From Marinilabiliaceae bacterium JC017 (lineage in GTDB: Bacteria; Bacteroidota; Bacteroidia; Bacteroidales; Marinilabiliaceae), in the NCBI GenBank assembly GCA_004296775.1, contig RHGE01000061.1:1-39590 (forward strand): DNA of 39,590 nucleotides. Direction: 5' to 3'. The notes beneath the pieces are model-generated. The model saw nothing but the letters and a program-made list of their open reading frames with translations, searched no databases and was not told where the DNA came from. The translations under genes and the position numbers were made by a program. Below, piece after piece: positions 16,489 to 25,886 of this stretch (positions within the stretch are counted from its first letter, which is position 1; each line of letters starts with the position of its first letter).

Positions 16489-18393
16489 TTAGTATTTCAA
16501 CCTTTCATACAAACAACAACCAGGCAACTCGTTATACACCTCATCCTGTGCTTTATACTTCTCCGTATCATGCCCCACATTAGCAATAGTCTTTTGAATG
16601 GCATCCACATCGGTCTTTTGCGGATCGTAACTCACATGCAGTTTCTTGGTTTCCGCATTCCACTCGGCAACAATCACCCCGTCCACCGACCTGGCTGCCG
16701 TTTCGATACGGTCTTTACACATGTCGCAATTGCCGGCCACTGTAATCATCGCATGTCTTGTTTTTATGTCTGAAGAAACCTTACTGTCTATCCTTTCAAA
16801 CCGGCAACATCCTGGTAAGGTCTCATACACTGCCTCATCAGCTTTATATTTCTCCGTATCATGCCCCACCCTGGCAATGTCTTTTTGAATGCCATCCACA
16901 TTGGTCTTTTGCGGATTAAAGTACATGTGCAGCATTTGGCGCTCGGCCTCCCAATTGGCAGAAATCACCCCATCCACCGACCTGGCAGCCGTTTCTATAC
17001 GCTCTTTACACATGTCACAGTTACCGGCCACCTTTACGGAAGCATGGACTCTTGATTGATGTTCCTCCAAGCCGCTCCTGTCACCATGCTGATGACCCGT
17101 AACAACTGCTCCCCCCATGGGATTCATCATACTGGGAACCCCCATCAACTGGGCCGCGGCATCGATCTTGAAGACACCATGGGTAGCGATCTCCTCACCT
17201 TCTTCCAGACCGTCAGCTACCACAAAGAAAGCGCCTGCTTCGGGTCCCAACACCACTTCCCGGTATAAAAACGAAGGAGTTTCCCGGTCGGGAATTTTCA
17301 CATAGACCACCGACCGCTTACCGGTCCAAAGAATTGAGGATTTGGGTATCAATAACACTTTAGCAGCTCCGGCCTTTTGTGATTCCAGCAAACCTGAAGC
17401 AAACATCTCCGGTTTCAATGTCAATTGAGGATTCTTCACCTCCACCCGCACTTTGGCAACACGTGTTTTGCCATTAATAAACGGATCTATGTAACTGACC
17501 TTTGCCGAAAAATTTTCCCCTGGTAAGGCCTGAATGGTAAAATCAACCTTGTCCCCCTTCCTGATCCAGGGCAAATCGCTTTCATAGGCATCAAACAACA
17601 CCCAAACACTGGTTAAATCCACCACGTGAAACAATGGCATCCCTTCTTTCACGTAATCCCCCACAGCCACCTGCCGCATGGTAACTGTACCGGCAATGGG
17701 TGACAAGACATCAAAATAAACCTGCGGTTCACCTTGCTCCTCAATGGCCAGGATTTGTTCATCCGTTAAATCCCAAAGCTTTAATTTACCTTTGGCTGCG
17801 ACATAAAGCGAAGGCCGACTATCCCGGATGGCCAAGGCTTCCAGCAATTCCTGCTGGGCCGCCACCAAATCAGGAGAATAGATCATGGCCAACTTTTGAC
17901 CTTTGCGTACATGCTGCCCGGTAAAATTGATAAACAATTTTTCAATGCGCCCTCCAAACCGGGCGGTAAGCTGTGCCATGTTCCGTTCATCAGCCTGCAC
18001 TTTTCCTTGCAGGTATAGTATTTTGTGGGGCGTCCCTTTTTTAACCACCGAGGTTTGTATCGCCGCCAATTTAGCAGCCGACTCACTCATCGCAATTTCA
18101 TTGACATCCACATCATCGCCAGCTGTTTTCATCGCGGTAAGCGGAATTAAATCCATGGCACAGATGGGACACAATCCCGGTTTGTCCTGCTTAATCTGCG
18201 GGTGCATGGAACAGGTCCAAACAGTTGGTTCCTCAACGCTATGATCATGTCCTTCGTGTTTTGCTATTTCACGACTAGACATGACAGAGTCGCCGGAAGA
18301 ATGAAAGAAAAACCATCCCAGGAATATCCCTGCAATTAAAACACCAATCACCAGCTTATAATTCTCTTTTATATTTTTAAATAGTTTTTTCAT
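16489..18393 (-). CDS. cusB: CusB/CzcB-type periplasmic adaptor with two C-terminal HMA domains
   Basis: 634 aa from the ATG at 18393; the longer reading from 18483 adds 30 residues encoded by repeat DNA and is unlikely. A signal anchor (about 13-30) is followed by a heavy-metal-binding segment at about 59-85, with WTCSMHPQIKQDKPGLCP containing the Cys/Met/His ligands. Next comes the membrane-fusion core: barrel-sandwich hybrid, helical hairpin around GQHVRKGQKLAMIYSPDLVA, and beta-barrel. Uniquely long C-terminal additions are two HMA domains (about 450-530 and 545-631), each with AGNCDMCK-RIETAARSVDG and a terminal LPGCC. They are very similar to each other and to the next gene, so they arose by recent duplication. 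Role: links the RND pump to the TolC-type channel and hands over Cu(I)/Ag(I)-like metal. Confidence 0.88.
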   Translation of the reverse strand: MKKLFKNIKENYKLVIGVLIAGIFLGWFFFHSSGDSVMSSREIAKHEGHDHSVEEPTVWTCSMHPQIKQDKPGLCPICAMDLIPLTAMKTAGDDVDVNEIAMSESAAKLAAIQTSVVKKGTPHKILYLQGKVQADERNMAQLTARFGGRIEKLFINFTGQHVRKGQKLAMIYSPDLVAAQQELLEALAIRDSRPSLYVAAKGKLKLWDLTDEQILAIEEQGEPQVYFDVLSPIAGTVTMRQVAVGDYVKEGMPLFHVVDLTSVWVLFDAYESDLPWIRKGDKVDFTIQALPGENFSAKVSYIDPFINGKTRVAKVRVEVKNPQLTLKPEMFASGLLESQKAGAAKVLLIPKSSILWTGKRSVVYVKIPDRETPSFLYREVVLGPEAGAFFVVADGLEEGEEIATHGVFKIDAAAQLMGVPSMMNPMGGAVVTGHQHGDRSGLEEHQSRVHASVKVAGNCDMCKERIETAARSVDGVISANWEAERQMLHMYFNPQKTNVDGIQKDIARVGHDTEKYKADEAVYETLPGCCRFERIDSKVSSDIKTRHAMITVAGNCDMCKDRIETAARSVDGVIVAEWNAETKKLHVSYDPQKTDVDAIQKTIANVGHDTEKYKAQDEVYNELPGCCLYERLKY

Positions 18394-18434
18394 CGGTTTA
18401 AATTTAGACAAGAGATTGATAGACAAGAGATAAC

Positions 18435-18840
18435 AGAATATAAACACAGAGACACAAAGGCACAGAGTTATTGATTCAATCATCTTTTTTTACAACGAAC
18501 AATTCGCCTTTGCAGGAATAACTTGGTTCTTTCCCTTTAGTTCATCATGTAATATTCCTCCGTTATTGCCAAAAAAAATTAACAATCGCTATTGTGCTCA
18601 AGCCGCGCGGACTTTTACTTTTTTACCTCAGTCAAAAAGAATATAAACACTGAGACACAAAGGCACAGAGTTATTGATTCAATCATCTTTTTTACAACGA
18701 ACAATTCGTCTTTGCAGGAATAACTTGGTTCTTTCCCTTTAGTTCATCATGTAATTTTCATCACACTTTGTTAAAACAATTTGTAATCTCTCTTGTGCTT
18801 AAGCCGCTCGAGCTGATATTTCGTTACCTCAATCCATAAT
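18435..18840. repeat. Tandem duplication, 203-bp unit, upstream of the adaptor gene
   Basis: AGAATATAAACAC begins at 18435 and again at 18638. The two 203-bp units share long identical blocks, including GGAATAACTTGGTTCTTTCC, and differ more near the 3' end. Both end with a family C segment (GCTCAAGCCGC...), also found at 27733-27790. The array fills the gap between the channel and adaptor genes, so it lies in the adaptor's leader region. Confidence 0.8.
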
Positions 18841-18869
18841 AATGTAGAACACTAATATTTATCTACCGC

Positions 18870-20099
18870 TCATTTTCCCATTAAATAAGTGATGAATGAA
18901 ATCGCTGCCTGTTTATCAGCTTTTGCTTTTTCCAATTCAAGATAGTATTTGAGCAGCTTCCGTTCCATGCGCAGGATTTCCTCAAAGCCCGTTTTACCCG
19001 TTGCATAATCTGTCTCCAAAAGCTTCAATGATTTTTGAGCCAAATCCAATTGCACCTCGTATAAAGCAATCCGCCGGTCACCATCCCGGTAATCCTTCCA
19101 CCCTTCCTCAAAAATCGTTTCCAACACATTGGCTTTATCCATCTTTTCATTTTCTTTTGCTGCCTCCAGGTAAACTACTTCCTGTACCATGGCTTTGTAT
19201 TTATTGCGGTAGAGGGGTATGGTAATCCCTACCTTGGGAAACATAAAGGCGTCAGTACCGGCCATGTTGCCATCGCCTTTTCCAACAAAGGTGTAATCCA
19301 TGCCTATGGTGAAATTCGGTTTACCATTCTTACCTGCCACATCACGTCTATAACGCAAAGCATCAACTTGCCTGTCGACACTCAGCAACTGGTGATTGTT
19401 CAGTCGCATGGAATCCAAGGCGGCTTGTTTGGACAGACTAAAATCAGGAGTTCCTAACTCATGGGGAACAATAACAGGCTTCTGCTCTTTCGTATTCAGC
19501 AAATTATTGAACATCACCTCCCAAACGAACTGCTTATCCCTTAACAGCGCTAACTGGTTTTCCAGATCACCTATCTCCATCTCAATCCGGTATTCATCCA
19601 CCAGGGATGCTCCTCCGGCCTCCACCTTTACATAAACCAATTGCCGAAAAGTATTTAAGATGCCGATATTCTCCGTGGTAATACCGATCGCTTTCTGAAT
19701 AAAGTAAAGGTTGTAATAGGTAGATCGCACCTCGTTAAACAACTTAGATTTAGCTTCCTCAAATGCTTCATACTTAGCTTTAGCTGTTTGAATGGCTATA
19801 TTTTCTTTGGCTTTGAGGGTACCAAACCAAGGAAACATCTGAGAGGCCGATAACTTGAACTCCTGTGGCCCTACCCGTGTCTCCACCGGTTGAATGAAAT
19901 AACCAAATGACACCTGCGGATCAGGCAAGGCCTTCACCTGCGGTGCTACCTCCAAAGCCGCCATGTATGTATTGAATTTGGCTTTGAGGCCAGGATTGTT
20001 TTCAGCTGCAGTCTGTAGATACCCGTTTAGCTCATTCTGCCCTGTTGCCGGGGATATGCAAAAAATGGAGATGGATAAGAATGCGTAGAAACAATACAA
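18870..20099 (-). CDS. TolC-family outer membrane channel (CusC-like)
   Basis: 409 aa if started at the TTG at 20099, which gives a compact signal peptide ending CISPATGQ and the usual family length. The frame stays open to 20507, but those 136 extra codons are translated 132-bp DNA repeats (LFPFFYLFPSISTYF-type) and are very unlikely to be protein. The mature part has the long helices and beta-hairpins of outer membrane efflux proteins. It shows NELNGYLQTAAENNPGLKA at the N-terminus and IPLYRNKYKAMVQE before the second helical half. It should form the exit duct with the RND pump and adaptor on either side. The absent ATG makes the start uncertain. Confidence 0.8.
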   Translation of the reverse strand: MYCFYAFLSISIFCISPATGQNELNGYLQTAAENNPGLKAKFNTYMAALEVAPQVKALPDPQVSFGYFIQPVETRVGPQEFKLSASQMFPWFGTLKAKENIAIQTAKAKYEAFEEAKSKLFNEVRSTYYNLYFIQKAIGITTENIGILNTFRQLVYVKVEAGGASLVDEYRIEMEIGDLENQLALLRDKQFVWEVMFNNLLNTKEQKPVIVPHELGTPDFSLSKQAALDSMRLNNHQLLSVDRQVDALRYRRDVAGKNGKPNFTIGMDYTFVGKGDGNMAGTDAFMFPKVGITIPLYRNKYKAMVQEVVYLEAAKENEKMDKANVLETIFEEGWKDYRDGDRRIALYEVQLDLAQKSLKLLETDYATGKTGFEEILRMERKLLKYYLELEKAKADKQAAISFITYLMGK

Positions 20100-20106
20100 T
20101 CTGCAA

Positions 20107-20445
20107 CTATTCCGGTTTGCTGAGGTGGAGAAATACGTGGAAATAGATGGAAATAGGTAGAAAAAAGGAAATAAATTGAAATAATAAGAAACAGGTGGAA
20201 ATAGATGGAAGCTATATTTACTGTATCTCGATCTTAAACTATTCCGGTTTACTGACGAAAAGAAATAAGTGGAAATAGATGGAAATAAATAGAAAAAAGG
20301 AAATAAATTGGAATAAGTAGAAATAGGTGGAAATAGATGGAAACTAGACTTTCTGTATCTCGATCTTGAACTATTCCGGTTTGCTGAGGAGGAGAAATAC
20401 GTGGAAATAGATGGAAATAGGTAGAAAAAGGGAAATAATAAGTGA
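20107..20445. repeat. Minisatellite, 132-bp units built of 11-bp subunits
   Basis: TCCGGTTT occurs at 20111, 20243 and 20375, an exact 132-bp period (12 x 11 bp), 2.6 copies. Each unit consists largely of GGAAATAGATGGAAATA-type subunits. The block directly precedes the channel gene. Because 132 is divisible by 3 the minus frame stays open, producing a false N-terminal extension. Confidence 0.8.
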
Positions 20446-20622
20446 GGACAAAGAGGCTTCCTCTTATCCTGTACTCCTATATTATTTGTAATACTATTTT
20501 GAATCATTTTTACTCTTTTAATACTGATTGTTGGAATTCATATTCCCCTTTACAGAACCAATTAACAATTAGCTGATCAGAAATAATCTGAGGTAATTTT
20601 GAACCAAATAAATCCCTTAACA

Positions 20623-21000
20623 TCATGGAACCAGTTGCTTTTTTGTTACAGCAATAAAATTATTCAGCTTAACCTCTAACACTTTCCCTAATTGCTCAAA
20701 CTCCCTGTGCTTTTCTTCAGAAACCACTTCTCGTTCAAAAAGTAAATTCAACCAATGCGTTTGGCATTCCGCCAGAGAAGCCCTGCTGTAATAATAAAAC
20801 TTCACTTTATCCTTATAATGGTATCGATGGTATCCTTCAACAAGATTAGCTCCAACGGAATCCGTTGACCTAATAAATTGATCACCCATTATTTTCTTAT
20901 GTTCCCAGGATAAACTTTGGTAGATATCCCATCCTAACGAGGATAAACGTCGAGATAGTTGATAAACATTCAGGTCAACAACATTAATATATTCACTCAT
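20623..21000 (-). CDS. Four-helix-bundle protein (23S rRNA intervening-sequence family)
   Basis: 125 aa. The family landmark IRSTDSVGANLVEGYHR is present near residues 43-59, followed by FYYYSRASLAECQTHW and a helical C-terminus. This corresponds to the S23/IVP family first seen inside rRNA intervening sequences and now known as stand-alone genes of unknown role, often beside mobile or repetitive DNA. It sits between the pump and channel genes on the same strand, flanked on both sides by GAAATA/TATTTC minisatellites. It may have been inserted into an originally contiguous efflux operon. Confidence 0.85.
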   Translation of the reverse strand: MSEYINVVDLNVYQLSRRLSSLGWDIYQSLSWEHKKIMGDQFIRSTDSVGANLVEGYHRYHYKDKVKFYYYSRASLAECQTHWLNLLFEREVVSEEKHREFEQLGKVLEVKLNNFIAVTKKQLVP

Positions 21001-21065
21001 TGCTTTTCGTTTTTAGATAATTCTTCAACCAGAAACTACAACTTATCACTAAGATTTTCAATCAT

Positions 21066-21385
21066 GTTTCAATTGCATTTCAAACCATATCCTCCTCTAT
21101 CCTATTTCCACTGCACTTCCACATATCTCAATATCTTTTATTTCCATCACACCTCCACTTATTTCTATTGTATTTCAACCTTGTTTCAACTATATCTCAA
21201 TCATATCTCCACTAACCTCAACCTTATTTCAACTGTATTTCAATCATGTATCCACCTAATTCCACTGCACTTCCACATAGCTCAATATCTTTTATTTCCA
21301 TCGCATCTCCACTTGTTTCAATTATATTTCAAACATATCTCCATCTATTTCAACTTTACTTCAATTGCATTTCTAACCTCTAACC
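21066..21385. repeat. Minisatellite of 11-bp units (TTTCAACTnTA type)
   Basis: A run of ATTTCAACT, ATTTCCACT and ATCTCAATC-like 11-bp units. A higher-order period of 154 bp (14 x 11) is visible: CCACTGCACTTCCACAT at 21108 and again at 21262. It fills the space between the pump stop codon and the four-helix-bundle gene. Confidence 0.75.
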
Positions 21386-21386
21386 T

Positions 21387-24300
21387 CTATTTTTCCACTC
21401 TCCCCTCCCTCCACATGCAATACAGCACCGGCACCACAAACATGGTCAACACCTCAATGATCATTCCTCCGAACAGGGGAATGGCCATTGGCACCATGAT
21501 ATCCGATCCTTTACCTGTAGAAGTGAGTACCGGCAGCAGGGCGATTATGGTAGTGGCGGTTGTCATAATTGCCGGCCGTACTCTTTTTGAACCAGCTTCA
21601 AGGACCAATGCCCGCACTTCTTTTATGGACTTAGGTTTATGTTTATCCTGCAACTGCCTCATGTAAGTACTAATCAGCACCCCGTCATCGGTTGCCACGC
21701 CAAAGAGGGCAATAAAACCAACCCACACTGCCACACTTAAATTAATGGTATGCACCTGAAACAGGTCGCGCATACTCATACCTGCCAGTGAAATATCCAT
21801 AAACCAAGGCTGTCCATAGAGCCATAGCATGATAAAACCACCGGAGAAAGCCACTATAATACCGGAAAAAATCAGTGCTGTGGAGGTAACCGATCGAAAC
21901 TGAAAATAGAGGATAAGGAAAATAATGAGCAGAGAAATAGGTACTACTATCATCAGCCGTTTGGTAGCCCGGACCTGGTTTTCATAATTCCCGGTGAACA
22001 CATAACTCACACCCGCCGGCATCACCAATTCACCATCTTCTATTTTTTTACTGAGGTATTTACGGGCATTCTCCACCACATCCACTTCAGCGTATCCCTC
22101 TTTTTTATCGAAAATAACATACCCCACCAAAAATGTATCTTCACTTTTTATCATTTGTGGCCCGCGGGTATAATGAATCGTTACCAGTTCACCCAATGGC
22201 ACCTGCGTGCCAGCAGGCGTGGGGATCAGAATCTTCTTCATATCTTCCGGATTATCTCTGTATTCACGGGCATACCTCAGGCGCACCGGGAATCGCTCAC
22301 GTCCCTCCACGGTAGTTGTCAGTTTCATGCCCCCGATCGCACTGCCAATAACAGACTGAAGACTTTTAACAGATAGCCCGTAACGGGCGATGGCATCCCG
22401 GTCAATCGCCATCTCCAGGTAAGGTTTTCCAACCACACGGTCGGCAAAGACCGACATACCTTGCACGCCTTCTACCAGTTTCAGGTGATGTTCCAACTCA
22501 AAACCAACCTTCTCGATACGCTCCAGATCAGGCCCAAACACTTTTATTCCCATGGGCGCCCGCATACCTGTCTGCAACATCACCAGCCGGGTTTGTATGG
22601 GCTGTAATTTGGGCGCCGAAGTCAAGCCGGGAATGGTGGCCTGTTCAATGATCTCATCCCAGATATCATCGGGTGATTTAATCTCATCACGCCACTGACG
22701 AAAATACTCCCCATTCCGGTCTTCAATTAAAAATTCATGGATATTGGTTATAATAGATTGAAATAAGTCGGGAGTCAGGTATGGTTCTGCCCCTTCCCAA
22801 GAATCACCCACATATATCAACAACGCCTTTTTCCGATTATCATACCTTAACCCCCTCTCCTTTTCTACTTTAATTCCATCTGTTCCAACCTCATTTCGAC
22901 CTATCTCTACTATATCTCTATTTGTTTCTACTTCATCGCCATCTATTTCAACCTTATCTCCATTTATCTCTACTTTATTTCTATTTATCTCAATTTCTTT
23001 TCGTTCTATATCTACCCTATCTCTATTTGTTTCTACTTCATATCCATCTGTTTCAACCTTATTTCTATTTATTTCTACCTTACTTCCTTCCATTTCAACC
23101 TCACCCCTATTTATCTCCCCTCTATCTCCATTTATCTCAACCCCTTTTCGATCTATCGCTACTATATCTCTATTTGTTTCTATTATTTCCCGGTTAATCT
23201 CATCACTATCTATTTCAATTTTACTTCCATCTATTTCTACTTTATTTCTATCTGTTTCAACCTTATTCCCATCAATTTTACTCCTACGTCCATCCACCTC
23301 CATTCCCTCATCCTTTTCCTCAAAATCATCCGATGCGAGAGAATAACCCAAAACAAACCGCCCCTTCCTGTCCACCTCAAACCGCATCCGGTGCCCGTCT
23401 TCATTCAGAATATATTCGGATTTATAATTGATCACATTTTCGTACATAGATGTTGGTGCCGGATCAAGGGCAGAATTTACCCGTCCCCATTTCCCTACCA
23501 CACTTTCCACTTCAGGAATGGCATTAACTTTTTTATCCAGAATGCGAATAACTTCAAGATTCTCTTCAATACCGGAATGTGGCATCGTTGTTGGCATCAG
23601 GAGAAAAGAGCCTTCATCCAGGGCCGGCATAAACTCCCGGCCTGTTCCCGGAAGAGCCGTATGTAACCCTTGATAAACACTTGTCTTTTTAATGAAATCA
23701 GGCATAAAACCAAAGAGTTTATCAAAGCCCTGCCAACTGGTAATCCCAAAGGCAACCATAAAAATGGGGATCACCAAAAACTTCCATTTGTTATTCAGGC
23801 TCCACCCCAATATCTTCGGGTAAAAGATCACCACCAGGGATAATAAACCCAATACTGCCGCAACGATGACAATCACAAATAAGAAATTAACAAAAAGGGT
23901 ATTCTGCGCTCCTAATGGCATCCAGGCCTTGGTCAGAAAGAATACAACAACCACAATCGTAATGGCAATATTTAACCTTGCTTGTTTTAATTCAGGCCAT
24001 CTTACAACCAAAATGCTATTCAAACCATAAGCCGTAATTGCCAAGACAATATAATAACCAGTAGAAAAGGAAATGATCAATCCAGCTGCAACAAGGCCTA
24101 TATTCAAGAACCTATAAAGCTTATTTCGATCGAATCGTATGGAAAAAACCAGGTGTGCCAGCGTGGGGATAATGATTAAACCAATGAGTAAAGCGGCCAG
24201 TATGGTGAACGTTTTAGTAAACGCCAATGGCTTGAATAATTTTCCTTCTGCCGCCTCCATCGCAAACACCGGCAAGAAACTAATAATGGTTGTGGCCAAC

Positions 24301-25721
24301 GCCGTCATGACTGCTCCTGCCACTTCAGTCGTGGCATCGTAAACCACATTCAACAAACGCTTTCCTCTGGCCCCGGTATTTTCAGGCTTTTCCACATGAT
24401 GGATGATATTTTCAGTAAAAATAATACCCACATCCACCATCACGCCAATAGCTATGGCAATTCCAGAAAGAGCCACAATATTGGCATCCACGCCAAACCG
24501 GCGCATGGCAATAAACGTAATCAAAACCCCAACAGGCAATAAACTGGAGATAAGAAAAGAGGCTCGCAGGTTTAGAACCAAAACAATGACCACCAGAATA
24601 CTAATCAACAGCTCCAGTGTAATGGCTTGCTCCAAAGTTCCTAAAGTCTCCTTAATCAATCCAGTACGGTCATAAAACGGCACAATGGTCACCTTGGAAA
24701 CAGATCCATCATCCAAAGTTTTGGAAGGCAACCCGGGTGTTATCTCGGCTATTTTCGCCTTTAGATTATCGATCACCTCTAAAGGATTAGCACCATATCG
24801 GGCCACCACAACTCCTCCAACAGCCTCCGCACCGTCTTTATCCAATCCACCCCTGCGGGTAGCGGGTCCGAAATTAATCCTTGCCACATCTTTTAACCGG
24901 ACAGGCACATTGTCATTCACTGCCACTACACTTCTTTCAAGGTCTTCCAGATTTTTGATGTATCCCAAAGCCCTGACCAAATACTCTACCCGGTTAAATT
25001 CAATAGTACGGGCGCCAATATCCAGGTTACTGTTTTTCACAGTCACCATTATTTGAGCCACATTTACACCGTGCTCTTTCATGGCATTCGGGTTGATGTC
25101 AATTTGGTATTCCTTCACAAATCCCCCAATGGACGCCACTTCGGCAACACCTTTGGCTGAGGTAAGAGAATAACGTACATAATAATCCTGAATAGTCCTT
25201 AATTCATGCGGGTCCCATCCGCCGGACGGATCGCCCTCTTTATCACGCCCCTCTAAAGTATACCAGTAGATCTGCCCCAAGGCAGTTGCATCGGGTCCCA
25301 GCGCTGGTGAAACACCTTCTGGTAACAAGCCTGCCGGAAGAGCATTTAATTTTTCTAAAATACGGGTTCGACTCCAATAGAATTCAACTTCCTCCTCAAA
25401 GATGATATAGATACTTGATAAGCCAAAGATGGAATTACTGCGAATGGTTTTAACACCCGGAATACCCAGCAAGGCAGTGGTTAGCGGATAGGATACCTGA
25501 TCTTCAATATCCCGAGGCGAACGACCGAGCCATTCCGTATAAACGATTTGCTGGTTTTCACCTATATCAGGTATGGCATCAACAGGTACCGGATCGGTTG
25601 GCAAAACATTTGTCCCCCAGCCAAAAGGAGAATTAACTGTTCCCCAACCAACGAAAACAATGAGCACCATAAAGGTGACCAGTTTGTTTTCAAGAAAAAA
25701 ACGTATGGTTTTATTCAGCAT
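21387..25721 (-). CDS. cusA: CusA/CzcA-type heavy-metal RND efflux pump with in-frame repeat insertion
   Basis: 1444 aa, about 400 longer than E. coli CusA. The N-terminus has the HME-RND signature VPVDAIPDIGENQQIVYTEW and GIPGVKTIRSNSIFGLSSIY. The helix 4 motif GIAIAIGVMVDVGIIF carries the proton-relay aspartate. The C-terminal half has the porter segment MLQTGMRAPMGIKVFGPDLE and GFIALFGVATDDGVLISTYM. Extra length comes from two places. One is an added membrane block around residues 530-660, seen in many Bacteroidota homologues as far as I recall. The other is about 150 residues at 807-956 made of charged heptads such as KVEIDGD, encoded by minisatellite DNA. The insertion falls in the periplasmic porter region. 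Function: proton-driven export of Cu(I)/Ag(I) or divalent metals, with the cusB product and the TolC-type channel. Confidence 0.9.
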   Translation of the reverse strand: MLNKTIRFFLENKLVTFMVLIVFVGWGTVNSPFGWGTNVLPTDPVPVDAIPDIGENQQIVYTEWLGRSPRDIEDQVSYPLTTALLGIPGVKTIRSNSIFGLSSIYIIFEEEVEFYWSRTRILEKLNALPAGLLPEGVSPALGPDATALGQIYWYTLEGRDKEGDPSGGWDPHELRTIQDYYVRYSLTSAKGVAEVASIGGFVKEYQIDINPNAMKEHGVNVAQIMVTVKNSNLDIGARTIEFNRVEYLVRALGYIKNLEDLERSVVAVNDNVPVRLKDVARINFGPATRRGGLDKDGAEAVGGVVVARYGANPLEVIDNLKAKIAEITPGLPSKTLDDGSVSKVTIVPFYDRTGLIKETLGTLEQAITLELLISILVVIVLVLNLRASFLISSLLPVGVLITFIAMRRFGVDANIVALSGIAIAIGVMVDVGIIFTENIIHHVEKPENTGARGKRLLNVVYDATTEVAGAVMTALATTIISFLPVFAMEAAEGKLFKPLAFTKTFTILAALLIGLIIIPTLAHLVFSIRFDRNKLYRFLNIGLVAAGLIISFSTGYYIVLAITAYGLNSILVVRWPELKQARLNIAITIVVVVFFLTKAWMPLGAQNTLFVNFLFVIVIVAAVLGLLSLVVIFYPKILGWSLNNKWKFLVIPIFMVAFGITSWQGFDKLFGFMPDFIKKTSVYQGLHTALPGTGREFMPALDEGSFLLMPTTMPHSGIEENLEVIRILDKKVNAIPEVESVVGKWGRVNSALDPAPTSMYENVINYKSEYILNEDGHRMRFEVDRKGRFVLGYSLASDDFEEKDEGMEVDGRRSKIDGNKVETDRNKVEIDGSKIEIDSDEINREIIETNRDIVAIDRKGVEINGDRGEINRGEVEMEGSKVEINRNKVETDGYEVETNRDRVDIERKEIEINRNKVEINGDKVEIDGDEVETNRDIVEIGRNEVGTDGIKVEKERGLRYDNRKKALLIYVGDSWEGAEPYLTPDLFQSIITNIHEFLIEDRNGEYFRQWRDEIKSPDDIWDEIIEQATIPGLTSAPKLQPIQTRLVMLQTGMRAPMGIKVFGPDLERIEKVGFELEHHLKLVEGVQGMSVFADRVVGKPYLEMAIDRDAIARYGLSVKSLQSVIGSAIGGMKLTTTVEGRERFPVRLRYAREYRDNPEDMKKILIPTPAGTQVPLGELVTIHYTRGPQMIKSEDTFLVGYVIFDKKEGYAEVDVVENARKYLSKKIEDGELVMPAGVSYVFTGNYENQVRATKRLMIVVPISLLIIFLILYFQFRSVTSTALIFSGIIVAFSGGFIMLWLYGQPWFMDISLAGMSMRDLFQVHTINLSVAVWVGFIALFGVATDDGVLISTYMRQLQDKHKPKSIKEVRALVLEAGSKRVRPAIMTTATTIIALLPVLTSTGKGSDIMVPMAIPLFGGMIIEVLTMFVVPVLYCMWREGRVEK
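22852..23303 (-). repeat. In-frame 21-bp minisatellite inside cusA
   Basis: About 20 consecutive seven-residue units follow the pattern [KE]-[VI]-E-[IT]-[DN]-[GR]-[DN], encoded by 21-bp repeats of two GAAATAGAT-like half units. The plus strand reads as TATTTCNACCTTATCTCCATT-type runs like the intergenic array at 21066-21385. The hydrophobic positions alternate (2 and 4 of 7), so a canonical coiled coil is not predicted; an extended or beta-type, acidic/polar linker is more likely. Confidence 0.85.
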
Positions 25722-25886
25722 CTGAAACCAATTATTATTTTAATCTTCAATTAAATAACCGCAAACGATCATTCAATCAATTAAAAAGCCTTAACGAACC
25801 ATTAAGATACAAGCCATCATATCATTGTGGCAACTACACAACAACACAATGCTTCTCGCTGAAGAAAAAAATCATAAAAGGTATCT

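Noticed and set aside
20100-20507. 136-codon N-terminal extension of the TolC-family protein
   Set aside because: It translates 132-bp DNA repeats into low-complexity sequence ahead of a normal signal peptide; the TTG at 20099 gives a standard protein length.
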